DNA of 64,000 bases, taken from positions 1 to 64,000 of the forward strand of contig JANSXC010000025.1 in assembly GCA_024743115.1 (NCBI GenBank), in the 5' to 3' direction. The stretch's first letter is position 1. Each line of letters starts with the position of its first letter. Below the pieces are notes generated by a model. The model worked only from the letters and a program-made list of their open reading frames with translations. It did not search any database and had not been told where the DNA came from. This stretch comes from a bacterium (lineage in GTDB: Bacteria; Planctomycetota; UBA1135; UBA2386). The translations under genes were made by a program, and so were the position numbers. Of the stretch, positions 53,232 to 64,000 are shown piece after piece.

Positions 53232-54332
53232 CTACTGCCGGAACTGGCTCGCGGCGACCCGCTGCGGCTCGATGCTCAGGATCTCGAGCATCGTCGTCTT
53301 CTTGAGCGTGTCGTCGACGTAGATCCGCCGATACGGAATCCGCACGCCACGCTCTTCGCGCCAGTCCTCGAGCAGCACACGACGGCCACCCCCCGCGGCG
53401 AAGCGGTGCACGAACTCGCGCGGCTTGCCGGTGCCCGGTTCGAACACGATCTCGAACTGGTCGCGCGGGCGAGTATCGATCTGCGGACCGATGAGGCTGC
53501 TGCCCTGCATCGGCCGCCGTTCGAGACGAACGCGTCGCAAGCGCTCGCCGGGCCGGTCCACCGTGTCCGAAGAAAGAACCGAGTAGGTAATGCTGTCGCC
53601 GAAGCACCACGGCATCCTGAGGTGCGTGCCGAACAGCGCCAGCTCGTGGCGACCGCGCTCGGCATCGGTCGGCCACGGCATGCCTTGGCGTTCCGCGAAG
53701 ACCGAACCACCGTTGCGCCCGAACACCCGGCCGTCCGTGTCGTACTCCACCCGGTCGCGCTCGGCGAACGAGCAGTCAGCGATGTGCGTGATCTCGCGAA
53801 TCCCGAGGATCTCGCCACCGTCGCCATAGATGGTCACGCGCCACCAGATCTGCTGGCCCCCGAGGTTCTTGAACGCCTGGGGCGAGCGCGTGAACTGGAA
53901 CACGTCGAGCAGTGGCGAACCCAATGCCATGCCGGATGCCGTCGCGCGTGCAGGCTCCGCGTTGCCGGTGCGGGCGCCGGCGTTGGCCGAGGACGCAACG
54001 CCCTTGCTGCGCTCGCGCTGAGGCCGCGGTCGCCAAGCGTTCGGATCGGCACCCGCCGACCCGCTCCCGGCGGGCCCGATCCGCAACGGTGCCACGGGCT
54101 CGGGCACGTCGGGCCAACCGCGACCATCGAACTGCACCCCGAGCCCACGCTTGCCGGCGGCCCTCGGCTTCGGGTCCTGCCTACCCGCACTCGCGGGCGG
54201 CGCGCCGGTGCCCTGCGGCGACGACGTCGGCTTACCGGAGGCGTGGATTCCCGGCGGGCCACTGTGCACCTGACCCGGAAGCATCAAACCCGTCCCTGCG
54301 ACCAGCATCACCGCTACGAAGGATTTCCACAT
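53232..54332 (-). CDS. Exported protein of unknown function
   Basis: The protein has 366 residues. The N-terminus MWKSFVAVMLVAGTGLMLPGQ is a signal peptide. A Ser/Pro/Ala-rich linker (30-150) precedes a beta-rich region that begins DVFQFTRSPQAFKNLG and includes WWRVTIYGDGGEILGIREI and QFEIVFEPGTGKPREFVHRF. No domain is recognised; the repeated FEIVFEPG/YGDGGEI pieces suggest a beta-barrel or lipocalin-like fold. Its start codon is divergent to and nearly touches the neighbouring lipoprotein frame at 54331, so the two share a very short control region. Confidence 0.7.
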   Translation of the reverse strand: MWKSFVAVMLVAGTGLMLPGQVHSGPPGIHASGKPTSSPQGTGAPPASAGRQDPKPRAAGKRGLGVQFDGRGWPDVPEPVAPLRIGPAGSGSAGADPNAWRPRPQRERSKGVASSANAGARTGNAEPARATASGMALGSPLLDVFQFTRSPQAFKNLGGQQIWWRVTIYGDGGEILGIREITHIADCSFAERDRVEYDTDGRVFGRNGGSVFAERQGMPWPTDAERGRHELALFGTHLRMPWCFGDSITYSVLSSDTVDRPGERLRRVRLERRPMQGSSLIGPQIDTRPRDQFEIVFEPGTGKPREFVHRFAAGGGRRVLLEDWREERGVRIPYRRIYVDDTLKKTTMLEILSIEPQRVAASQFRQ

Positions 54333-54402
54333 GACCCCGATGGCATCGGCATTCCCGCGGCCTCGTATTGAGCCGGGCAGAGCTCCCGCGCATGCTCCAC
54401 GC

Positions 54403-56193
54403 GTGCGAGCCCGCCAATCGTCCATTCCGACCACACCCTCGCGCACGCGCAGCGCTGGGCAGCGGCCCTGCTGGCAGGCACTGTCCACCCTGCTGCTGCT
54501 CGGCGCCTGCGCAGTGTCGAAACCCTCGACACCCCTGGCGGCCGACCCTGGCCCCCGCCCCACGATCGACGTCGTCCTGTCCTTGGCAGCCGGCAGCCGC
54601 CTCCGGACCGAGGTCGCCGAGGGCGATGATCCTGTGCACCGGGCCGCCGCGATCTGGTGGCGTGAGGCGCTGCGGCAATCCGACCGGTTCGATATCGGGG
54701 ACGAACCCGGCCCGGCCGCGGATGCGACCCTCGTCATCGCCCTCGACCCCGCGGGCCGACGACTCTCCGCGTTCTGCCGCATCGGGGACTCGGAAACCGC
54801 GCTCGCCGGCGCGGCGTTCCCGAACGGCGACCTCCCCGGCGCCATCGATCGGCTCGCCTGGAGCAGTCGTCTGGCGCTCGGCGAGGATGCCGGGCCACCG
54901 CGCCCGGTCGCGAACGTCGTCTCGGCAGACGTGAAGGCGCTGCTCGCGGTCGTCGACGGCTTCGCCCTGCTCGCCGACGGCGGTATCGAGAGCGGCCGGC
55001 GCGCCTTCCAGGCGGCCCGCCGGCGCGATGGCGCGAGCCCTTTCGTGCTAGACGGCCTCGCGACGGTCGAGCTGATGCGCGGCAACGCACGTGAGGCCGC
55101 GAAGATCTGCCGCGAAGCGCTGACCTATGACGAGCGCATGATGCCCGCCACCCAGCATCGTCTCGCGCGCACGCTGTTGCTCGCCAGGGCATCGCTGGAC
55201 CCGACGCGAGCCCCTGACCGCGACCGCGAGCTCCTGACCCTGGGACTGACCTACCAGCGCGAACGCCCCCGCGACCCCCAGGGCCTGTTGACCGTCGCGA
55301 TCGCACGCAACTTCCTCGCCGAGTTCGAGACCGCCCGACCCTTACTCGCCCGGCTCCGCGACCGCCTGCCGCGCCAGGCGGTCGTTGCCTACCACTCCGG
55401 CTGGGCCGCGCTCGCGACCGGCGAGCCCAAGACCGCGATCACGCACTTCGAGGACGCCGCGCTGCGCCTGCCGATGGCCTGGGTCGCGATCCCGCGCGCA
55501 CTCGCGCACCTGACAGCGAGCGATCACGACGGCCTGGACCGGTTACTCGATCGCCTGATGATCGACGCCGAGCCGCGCGGCGGCGAGCCGGTGCACGAGC
55601 TGCAGCGCATCCGCGCAGCGCACGCGCTGCTGCGTGGCGACGAAGACGCGGCGGCCAAGGCAATCATCAAGTCGCTGCAGTGGTTGCTGAAGAACCCGAC
55701 GCTCCTGGATCGTCGACCCGGCGAGTTCGCCGAGACGGGGGAAGTCCTCGTGCGGCTCGGTCGAACGGACGGTTTCGCGGCCGTTCTGGCTGCGATCCAG
55801 GGCCAACTCCCGGGCTCGGCGGTGGCGGACAGCTGCGCCTATCTCAGCGGGCTGCTGAGCGTGACCTCCACCGGTCAGCGCGCGCTCGAGATCGAGGGGC
55901 GTCTCGCTCGCGGAGGGGACAACGCGTTCGCGCTTCGCCTCGCCGCGTACGCGCACGAACAGCGCGGGGAGATCGCCGACATGCACGCGGCACTCGCGCG
56001 CGCGGCGCGACTCTCGGATAGCCCGCTGACGAAGGCGCTGCTCAGTCGCAGCCTCGGCGCGATGGGGCGTCAGCCCGAAGCGGTCGCACTGACGACCGCG
56101 CTGCGGCGGGAACTCACCGCGATCCATCTCCGGCGCAGGCCCACCCACCCGCTGCTGGGCCCCGAACTCGCCTATGCGTTCCTGTTGAACTGA
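54403..56193 (+). CDS. TPR-containing lipoprotein
   Basis: The protein has 596 residues from the GTG at 54403, which puts the lipobox LLGAC (Cys36) in a normal position. The frame is open from ATG 54331, but that would give a 60-residue leader overlapping the divergent gene's start. After the lipid anchor come a beta segment (TIDVVLSLAAGSRLRTEV and DATLVIALDPAGRRLSAFC) and then TPR-like helices (FALLADGGIESGRRAFQAA, LATVELMRGNAREAAKIC, SGWAALATGEPKTAITHFED). An outer-membrane or periplasmic assembly role is likely, but no specific function can be named. Confidence 0.75.
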   Translation: MRARQSSIPTTPSRTRSAGQRPCWQALSTLLLLGACAVSKPSTPLAADPGPRPTIDVVLSLAAGSRLRTEVAEGDDPVHRAAAIWWREALRQSDRFDIGDEPGPAADATLVIALDPAGRRLSAFCRIGDSETALAGAAFPNGDLPGAIDRLAWSSRLALGEDAGPPRPVANVVSADVKALLAVVDGFALLADGGIESGRRAFQAARRRDGASPFVLDGLATVELMRGNAREAAKICREALTYDERMMPATQHRLARTLLLARASLDPTRAPDRDRELLTLGLTYQRERPRDPQGLLTVAIARNFLAEFETARPLLARLRDRLPRQAVVAYHSGWAALATGEPKTAITHFEDAALRLPMAWVAIPRALAHLTASDHDGLDRLLDRLMIDAEPRGGEPVHELQRIRAAHALLRGDEDAAAKAIIKSLQWLLKNPTLLDRRPGEFAETGEVLVRLGRTDGFAAVLAAIQGQLPGSAVADSCAYLSGLLSVTSTGQRALEIEGRLARGGDNAFALRLAAYAHEQRGEIADMHAALARAARLSDSPLTKALLSRSLGAMGRQPEAVALTTALRRELTAIHLRRRPTHPLLGPELAYAFLLN

Positions 56194-56213
56194 TCGGCCC
56201 CCGAACTCCGGGA

Positions 56214-57032
56214 TCACCCGAGGAGCAACAAGCGGCAGCGATCGAGCTCGCGCATCCCGGCCCGCTCGTAGGCGCGCCGTGCCGACCTGTTCTGCTCCCC
56301 GACGTGCAGACCAACGGGCTGGTCGAGGTCGGCGATCGTCGACGCCACGAGTGCGGACGCCAGTCCGCGGCCGCGCAGGCCGGCAAAGGTGAACACGCCC
56401 TCGATCACGACGCCACCCGGCCCAACGCTACCGAGGTCGAGCTTGCAGTCGACCTGCCCGACCCCACCGAGAACACGGGTCGTGCCGTCCTGGATCCGCT
56501 CGTCGACCGTGTCGTAGAGCCAGCGACGATCGACCCGCGCTGGGTCGATCAGGAGGTCCAGGTGGTTGAGTTCGAGCGTCGCTTGCACGATCCGATCCCG
56601 ATCGCCGACCTCGGCGGAGCGCAGGTCCGCACGAATCAGGGACCGGTCCACGGTCGACGGATCACCGACGTAGTAGACCTGATTGCGATGTACGAGCGGC
56701 GTGCCGACACACCGGGCGCGCAACGCGTCGATGATCACGGCCGGCCCCATCGCGATGCGCCACGGCAGGCGCGATCGCTGGATGCGCTCGGCCACCGCGT
56801 CCGCGATGTCGGGCGGCAACTCGACCGTCGGCCCCAATATGACCAGGTTGCCGCGCGGCCCGAACCAGCAGACCCCTTCGTCCGCCGCATCGCGCCCGAA
56901 CGCGAAGCCGCGATCCTCACCGCGCAGCAACGCGTTGTGAACGTACATCCCGTGCACGTTCGCGGCCTGGGCGAGCCGCTTGCCGAGGCCGGCGGCCCGG
57001 CTGAGCTTCTGGCAGGTGAGCATCTGACTCAA
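56214..57032 (-). CDS. GNAT-family N-acetyltransferase
   Basis: The protein has 272 residues. The N-terminal half (to ~125) is an unrecognised domain with MYVHNALLRG and NLVILGPTVELPPDI. The C-terminal half is a GNAT fold: IVQATLELNHLDLLID, then GGVVIEGVFTFAGLRGRGLASALVAS with the acetyl-CoA pyrophosphate loop (GLRGRGLAS), and LHVGEQNRSARRAYERAGM with Tyr near the end. It acetylates an unknown amine in the cytoplasm. The two-part plan is like FR47/DUF4081-type acetyltransferases. Confidence 0.85.
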   Translation of the reverse strand: MSQMLTCQKLSRAAGLGKRLAQAANVHGMYVHNALLRGEDRGFAFGRDAADEGVCWFGPRGNLVILGPTVELPPDIADAVAERIQRSRLPWRIAMGPAVIIDALRARCVGTPLVHRNQVYYVGDPSTVDRSLIRADLRSAEVGDRDRIVQATLELNHLDLLIDPARVDRRWLYDTVDERIQDGTTRVLGGVGQVDCKLDLGSVGPGGVVIEGVFTFAGLRGRGLASALVASTIADLDQPVGLHVGEQNRSARRAYERAGMRELDRCRLLLLG

Positions 57033-57435
57033 GAATCCCGTGGCAGTGGTCGATCAGCAACGACGCCGTCGAACCTCGAGTCAAACTTGGATACCTACGA
57101 TTTCCTCGCCGATCCCCGTTCCCTGCCGCTCGCGGGGCGCAAGGCGTGCGCCGAGCGCCTTGCCGACGACCAGAACCATTGGCTGAGCCGCCTCGAAAAA
57201 CTCGTCGAGGGACCCGCACCCGACTCGGATTTCCCGGCGTTCCTGCTCGCCACGCCCGCGTTCGAAAGCCTCGGCAGCCGCATCGCAGGAGCGCATCGCC
57301 GGGCCGACCTCGCGACGGAAGTCGCCGATGAGTTGGACTGGTTCATCGACAAGTTCGCCGACTACCTGCGGACGGACGCTGACGAGGACGTCTTCGCACC
57401 GGCGTCCGTCATGCAGTCGCTCGACAACGGGCAGG

Positions 57436-59610
<2,175 letters not shown>

Positions 59611-59684
59611 CGCGACCATCGTCCGGGCGGATAGGCCAACACGCGAGCCCTTCCCACCCGGATTCCAGGCGTTACCCTGGCACC

Positions 59685-60203
59685 ATGCAGCGACAGCCGG
59701 CCAGCCAGCGGGTCCTCGGGCTCCTCCTCTGCGGTGCCATCGCCGGCTGTGGTGGGGGTGGCGGTGGCGGCGGCAACGTCGCTCCACCGGCCCGCGTCGC
59801 CTCGGCGGATCTCGAGATCGCCTCGAACACCACGGTCGCAGAACTCGCCGTGGCCGTCACCGATCTGCCGACTCCGCCACCGGCGCTGATGGAGGTCGTC
59901 ATCGATCTTCCCCCAGCGCTGACCGTTGCCCCGACGGATCCCCTGACGAAGGTCCAAGCCGTGCCCACGCTCGCGGGGAATCGCCGCGGCAACCAATTCG
60001 TCGTGATCTGTGGCGACGACCAGAATCCGACTGCCGCCACGCTCACCAATGGCGAGCTCTTCCGGCTGCGCCTGGTCGTCACAGCACCCCGTCAACCCGG
60101 CACCCACGAGATCACGCTGCGCGATGCGATCCTGGCCCGCGGCGACGGCTCCGAAGCCGCGACCGAGTCGGCGCCGCAGATCGTCAGCGTCACCGTGCGT
60201 TGA
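59685..60203 (+). CDS. Small lipoprotein with octa-glycine spacer, cohesin-like fold
   Basis: The protein has 172 residues. Signal peptide and lipobox IAGC (Cys22) are followed by eight glycines (23-30), a flexible tether after lipid attachment. The mature part is beta-rich, with [18 protein letters not shown] and [18 protein letters not shown], resembling cohesin-type/Ig-like sandwich domains. It could be a surface-exposed binding module, with no partner visible. A 16 bp tandem repeat overlaps its 3' end. Confidence 0.7.
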   Translation: MQRQPASQRVLGLLLCGAIAGCGGGGGGGGNVAPPARVASADLEIASNTTVAELAVAVTDLPTPPPALMEVVIDLPPALTVAPTDPLTKVQAVPTLAGNRRGNQFVVICGDDQNPTAATLTNGELFRLRLVVTAPRQPGTHEITLRDAILARGDGSEAATESAPQIVSVTVR

Positions 60204-60236
60204 AGTCACCGTGCGTTGAAGTCACGACCCGTTGAA
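60189..60236. repeat. 16 bp tandem repeat (three copies) over a stop codon
   Basis: Units at 60189-60204, 60205-60220 (both gtcaccgtgcgttgaa) and 60221-60236 (gtcacgacccgttgaa) lie head to tail. The first includes the stop codon of the lipoprotein gene. Since 16 is not a multiple of three, copy number changes could alter the reading frame downstream of the present stop. It may be a slippage-prone tract or part of a transcription end. Confidence 0.85.
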
Positions 60237-60277
60237 GTCGGCACGCGCTGACAACGACGCCGTCCGGCCGGCGATGA

Positions 60278-60850
60278 TCAGCCGGTCTCGACCGCGCGCT
60301 GCAGGCCCGTCAGGCTGACGCCCTGGATCTGGCGCACCTGCTCCTGCAACGCGCCGAACCAGCCGATCCAACGCTCGATGAGGTTCTGGAGCTTGCCCTC
60401 GTCGTGCCAGCGCACGCGCGTCGCGCTCTCTCCCTCTGCCGTCCAGGCGATGTGACCGTGAGCGACCACGGCGGCCTGTGGATCCTCGGCCCGCCTGGTC
60501 AGGAACTCGTAGTCGACCTGCTCGCCGGCCACTGCCGACAGCCGCAGGGTGGCGGTGCCCTGCGCGCCAATCCACTCGATCTGATGCCCAACCTGCCCGG
60601 CGTCGCCGCTGATGCGCCGTTCCATGCCGGCACCGAGTTCGACCTTCATCCCAGACCAGTCGGGCCAGGTGTTGAAGTCACTGACGAGCGTCTGCACGCG
60701 GGCGGGCGCAGCCGATATCAACCGATCGGTGTCGACCTGCCAACGATCCGTCAGCAGGTAGCCGACGCCGACGAACACGACGATCGTGGCCGCCAGCGCG
60801 AGCACGAGGATGCGGAACAGGCGCGCGGTCGGTGAAGGAGCCTTAGTCAT
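60278..60850 (-). CDS. Membrane-anchored SRPBCC (polyketide cyclase-like) protein
   Basis: The protein has 190 residues. An N-terminal transmembrane helix (ILVLALAATIVVFVGVGYLL) and an extracytoplasmic SRPBCC/START-like fold (LISAAPARVQTLVSDFNTWPDWS, GQVGHQIEWIGAQGTATLRL, ATRVRWHDEGKL) form the whole protein. The ligand is unknown. The gene is 24 bp downstream of the large toroid-fold gene and may be co-transcribed. It is a different sequence from the SRPBCC lipoprotein at 25908, so these are two independent uses of one fold. Confidence 0.8.
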   Translation of the reverse strand: MTKAPSPTARLFRILVLALAATIVVFVGVGYLLTDRWQVDTDRLISAAPARVQTLVSDFNTWPDWSGMKVELGAGMERRISGDAGQVGHQIEWIGAQGTATLRLSAVAGEQVDYEFLTRRAEDPQAAVVAHGHIAWTAEGESATRVRWHDEGKLQNLIERWIGWFGALQEQVRQIQGVSLTGLQRAVETG

Positions 60851-60874
60851 GCTCCAAGGACGGTAAGACGCGGA

Positions 60875-63800
60875 TCACCGCCCGAGCAAGAGCGGCGTGA
60901 AGTAGCGGTAGTACACCTCGAGGCTCAGGACACACATCGCGGTCGTGTAGCTGCGGTCGCGGCGATTGTCGCCGGCATCGATCGCGTAGACGTCGATCGG
61001 CGCGAACGAGCCGTCCGGCGACTGCGAGGCCGGCAGCAACGTCGACAGCCGAGAGTTCCACTGTTCCCAGGCTTCGCCACCCGCGAGGAAGCAGCACAGG
61101 GTGCCGTAGTACCAGAAGTAGACGTTGCCCTGGCCACCGAGCACGAAGTCGTCGTCGCTGTAGCGGCGATACTCCTGCGGTCGGCGCGTCACCGTGTAGT
61201 CGACGGCAGTGCGAACCATCCGGTGATCCGAATCTTCGCCGAGCAGCATCAGACAGAACGCCCCCGCCGGCGTACTTGCGGGCAGCGTCGGCCAACCCGA
61301 GCGCAACCGCCGCGGTTTGTGGTTGTAGCGAAACCAACCGTTGATGCCATCGAACGAGTTGACGACGTACTCCCTGGCGCGAGGCAGGACCTCTTCAGGC
61401 AGCTCGACGCCCGACATGCGCGCGGATTCGAGCGCCATGATCATCCACGACGACACCGACATCCGGGCGTAGCTGTCCTCGCGGCGCAGGCCCGGCGAGA
61501 AATAGCCCCAGCCGCCACGATTGCGCCGATCGCGCCGCGGCCCCTGGTTCTCGAGGATCCAGGTCAGCGCGCTCTCCAGCGGCCGCAACAGCGCGGGCTC
61601 CTTCGTCATGCCGTAGCACTCCGCGAGTGCGTAGGTCGCGATGCCGTGGCCGTAGCACGAGCTCGGCCCGAACGCGCCCGTGTCCTCGTCCTGCAGCGCC
61701 AGCAGATGTGAGAGCGCACGCTCGACCACTTCACTGTGCTCGGTATCGGAACTCGGCGTGTGACCGGCACCGAGGAACGCAAGCACACAGAGCGCGCTCT
61801 TGCCGACGTAGACGCGGCCGTATTTGTCGTCCCAGCGGCCAGTCTGACCCCAGCTGCCATCGTCGTTCTGGATCCGTGCGAGATAGCGCAAGCCATCCAC
61901 CACCGCGCGCTCGGTCGCCGCGGTGCCACCGAACCGCTCGAGCGCTTTCGCCTTCGCAGGTCCGAACCGATTGCTGTACGCGGTCGGCTCGGCCACCGTC
62001 GGCTGCGACGCGTTCGCGACCTCGAGCCTCGGCGCCGGCCGCTCCACGAGCGAGCCCGGCATTTCGAGCGGTTGGATCGCGCGTCCGAACACCCCTCGCA
62101 GCGGCGATCGCTGCGGGCGATCGAGCACGCTCGCACGCGGCCGGAGGTCGGCCTGCGCGAGCTGCGGCGCGGCGAGCGGTCGGTCCTTGCCAGGCTGGCG
62201 CGGTCCGCGCGCCGATCGTGATGGCTCCGCGCCGTCGCGCAACGGCATCGCTGCCGCGACGCGGGCCGCCGGCCGGTCGCGGAGCTGCGGCCTCGGGCTG
62301 CTCGCCGACGGCGCCACCGAACGCCGCGTGGCGCGCCCGAGATCCGAACGCGGCTGCGGCATCGCGACCTGCAACGCCGAACCGTTGCCGGCACTCGGAG
62401 CCCGAGCCGCGAGCGGCCGAGCAGTCGTCGACGGGCCGGTGATCCGACCGGTCACCCGTTCGATCACGCGTCTCGGTGCATCGACGCCCTTCGCGACTGC
62501 CGGGTTCGCTGCGGCGCGGACATCGCGCAACGCCGGTGAACCGGTATTCGAACGAGTCGGGCGCGCCGCCGGTGCCGGGGCGGACAACGAACTCCGCGGC
62601 GCGAGTTCGGCGCTGCTACCACCGCGCAGTACCAGCCCGGCCGGCGCCTCGGTCGCGGCGACGACCTCGCGCTCCGGGGCAGCCTGCGCCGAACGCTCCG
62701 CACTCGTCGCCGCGCGCGCCGTCGCACTCGTGGGACCGGTCAGCTCGTCGGCCTTGGCATCAGGCACGGCAATGCCCTCGTCCGCGGCCGCGCGCCGGCT
62801 CGCTGCGCCCGCCGGCAGCGCGGCGGCAACCGTCGGACGGGACACGCTGAGTTCGCGTGCGCTCGGCGCAGCGGTCTGGCCCGCCGCGCCATCGGTTGCA
62901 TGATCGCGACGCGGCGTTGCCCGCCCGACAGTGCCACCCGGCGCGTTCACGACCACGCGCTGAGGAGCGCCCGAGGCGAGCGAACTCTCGGCTGCCGCGG
63001 CAGCGGCAAGGTCGCTGCCGGCCACCTCCGGCAGCGCCGCAGCCGCCGTCGCCATGGCCGCGTCGGCACCGGTCCTGGTCGGCGCGATCTCCTGGCGGTC
63101 GAGCAGCTCGGACTGGACCTGAGCCACATCGACCGTCTCGTCACGGGCCGTGGCGTTGGACTCGTAGTTCGAATCGGGCGCCGCGATCTCCGCCGTCGCC
63201 ACCCGTTCTGCGGTGGCGCCCGGCGACTGGACGTCGAACGAACGCTTCGTCGGTTCGAATCGCACCATCGCGGCCACGCTCGCGGACCCGCCGGCGGCGG
63301 ACGAACTCGCGTCGCTCGTGGAGGTGTTGACCACCGTCACCTCGAGGCTGCCGCCGTCCTCGTTACCAGCCATCAGCGCGCCGGTGATCTCGACGCCCAT
63401 GAGCCACAAGAAGAGCAGCACATGGAGCAGCAGCGAGAGCAGCAGGCATTGCGCCAGCAGGTCGAGCGCCGACCACCGACGACCGTAGTGCAGCAGGAGC
63501 AGCACCAGCAGGAACGTGAGGAATAGCCCGAGCAGCAACCACTCGAGCCACCGCTGCCCCTGCCACCACGGATAGATCTCTCGCGCCGCGGCGACGTACC
63601 ACAGGTCGCCCGCCTCTGCGGCGACGGCATCCGCGCCACCGGCCAGCCGCGGTTGCAACAGCCCGAGCGTGACGCCATCGGGACCTGGCGTCGGTGCCCG
63701 CAGTCGCCGGACGCCCCACTCACCGCCGATCGCCACCGGTGCGTCGACCTGGTCGCCGAGCACGCTCACACGCCAGATCCCGATCTCTCCGCCGAGGTGC

Positions 63801-64000
63801 TTGCGAACGAACCAGAGCGCGCCGCCGTCATGCGTGAACGCCGGATCGCGATCGACGATCCGATGGCGCGTGGCGGGCGCCGGGAACAACCGTGCGGGCT
63901 CGCGATCCAACGCCAGATCGCAACGCATCAGGGTGCCGTTGTCGCCATCGCGCACGCTCGGATCGATCCGAACGAAGACGAACGCGTCGCTCGCAGCCGA
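60875..64000 (-). CDS. Large membrane protein with C-terminal prenyltransferase/squalene-oxidase-like toroid (5' partial)
   Basis: The visible part is about 1041 residues, and the frame stays open to the window end, so the N-terminus is missing. Visible order: a beta-propeller-like fragment (RHRIVDRDPAFTHDGGALWF, GIWRVSVLGD), two transmembrane helices (WLLLGLFLTFLLVLLLL and LLLSLLLHVLLFLWLMGV), then a ~430-residue low-complexity Ala/Arg/Ser/Pro-rich linker. The C-terminal ~310 residues are alpha/alpha-toroid repeats (LARIQNDDGSWGQ, SHLLALQDEDTGAFGPSSCYGHG, GGWGYFSP, FDGINGWFRYNHKP). The GTG at 63955 is not the true start. Such planctomycete proteins are probably surface or polymer-processing factors; activity is unknown. 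Confidence 0.85.
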   Translation of the reverse strand, partial: SAASDAFVFVRIDPSVRDGDNGTLMRCDLALDREPARLFPAPATRHRIVDRDPAFTHDGGALWFVRKHLGGEIGIWRVSVLGDQVDAPVAIGGEWGVRRLRAPTPGPDGVTLGLLQPRLAGGADAVAAEAGDLWYVAAAREIYPWWQGQRWLEWLLLGLFLTFLLVLLLLHYGRRWSALDLLAQCLLLSLLLHVLLFLWLMGVEITGALMAGNEDGGSLEVTVVNTSTSDASSSAAGGSASVAAMVRFEPTKRSFDVQSPGATAERVATAEIAAPDSNYESNATARDETVDVAQVQSELLDRQEIAPTRTGADAAMATAAAALPEVAGSDLAAAAAAESSLASGAPQRVVVNAPGGTVGRATPRRDHATDGAAGQTAAPSARELSVSRPTVAAALPAGAASRRAAADEGIAVPDAKADELTGPTSATARAATSAERSAQAAPEREVVAATEAPAGLVLRGGSSAELAPRSSLSAPAPAARPTRSNTGSPALRDVRAAANPAVAKGVDAPRRVIERVTGRITGPSTTARPLAARAPSAGNGSALQVAMPQPRSDLGRATRRSVAPSASSPRPQLRDRPAARVAAAMPLRDGAEPSRSARGPRQPGKDRPLAAPQLAQADLRPRASVLDRPQRSPLRGVFGRAIQPLEMPGSLVERPAPRLEVANASQPTVAEPTAYSNRFGPAKAKALERFGGTAATERAVVDGLRYLARIQNDDGSWGQTGRWDDKYGRVYVGKSALCVLAFLGAGHTPSSDTEHSEVVERALSHLLALQDEDTGAFGPSSCYGHGIATYALAECYGMTKEPALLRPLESALTWILENQGPRRDRRNRGGWGYFSPGLRREDSYARMSVSSWMIMALESARMSGVELPEEVLPRAREYVVNSFDGINGWFRYNHKPRRLRSGWPTLPASTPAGAFCLMLLGEDSDHRMVRTAVDYTVTRRPQEYRRYSDDDFVLGGQGNVYFWYYGTLCCFLAGGEAWEQWNSRLSTLLPASQSPDGSFAPIDVYAIDAGDNRRDRSYTTAMCVLSLEVYYRYFTPLLLGR

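Overview
The window is 64 kb of very GC-rich bacterial chromosome (roughly two-thirds G+C or more, strong G/C preference at third codon positions). It most likely comes from a member of the Planctomycetota. The best evidence is the trio at 47.3-53.2 kb: a c-type-heme/DUF1549/DUF1553 protein, a Tat-exported DUF1501 protein and a DUF2231-heme protein, a set expanded in that phylum. Other supporting traits are an exosortase locus, giant membrane-anchored TPR and carboxypeptidase-regulatory-like proteins, many lipoproteins, and a toroid-fold membrane protein with a long Ala/Pro/Arg-rich linker. Class or genus cannot be assigned from the sequence alone. No tRNA, rRNA, CRISPR array or replication origin was recognised. 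Genes are tightly packed, often with 1-4 bp start/stop overlaps (ATGA, GTGA, TGATG), and no stretch over 300 bp lacks a gene or gene remnant.

Layout. 1-334: the right end of an IS3-family element, inserted in a small lipoprotein gene that was the last gene of the next operon. 335-6455 (minus): a Bat-type (aerotolerance) operon in transcription order DUF58 protein, DUF4381-like membrane protein, two von Willebrand A membrane proteins (BatA and BatB type), a TPR protein (BatC type), a BatD-like protein and the truncated lipoprotein. 6600-12211 (plus): an NtrC-type sigma-54 response regulator followed by a 1391-residue membrane-anchored TPR protein. 12148-22864 (minus): an eight-gene exopolysaccharide/exosortase operon: export lipoprotein, Wzz-like chain-length protein, O-antigen-ligase-like protein, asparagine-synthase-type amidotransferase, two GT4 glycosyltransferases, exosortase fused to an EpsI domain, and an exosortase-system polysaccharide deacetylase.

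23055-31288: a large beta-sandwich-repeat protein (plus), then on the minus strand an SRPBCC lipoprotein, a GH63/MGH1-like glycosidase, an RluA pseudouridine synthase and two tandem paralogous lipoproteins. 31433-33659 (plus): a three-gene ECF sigma / membrane protein / coiled-coil operon. 33682-38050: MsrB lipoprotein, HEAT-like exported protein, serine hydrolase. 38117-39906 (plus): a two-gene cassette of an ASK1-regulatory-region-like (TRAFs-binding) protein and a duplicated PGDYG-like protein, the most unusual module here. 39925-47208: cysS, a kinase/ATPase-like/TPR fusion protein, and a second repeat protein. 47343-53200: the heme/DUF1549/DUF1501 operon. 53232-64000: an uncharacterised exported protein, a TPR lipoprotein, a GNAT acetyltransferase, a small hypothetical, a SPATA20/DUF255 thioredoxin-domain protein, a Gly-rich lipoprotein, an SRPBCC membrane protein, and the C-terminal part of a toroid-fold membrane protein cut by the window edge.

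How the genes fit together: the 6.6-22.9 kb block looks like one surface-polymer functional neighbourhood in which a sigma-54 activator and a giant TPR scaffold sit next to export and exosortase genes. The Bat operon is a cell-envelope stress module that lacks an adjacent MoxR ATPase. The remaining loci are mostly single transcription units with envelope-directed products.
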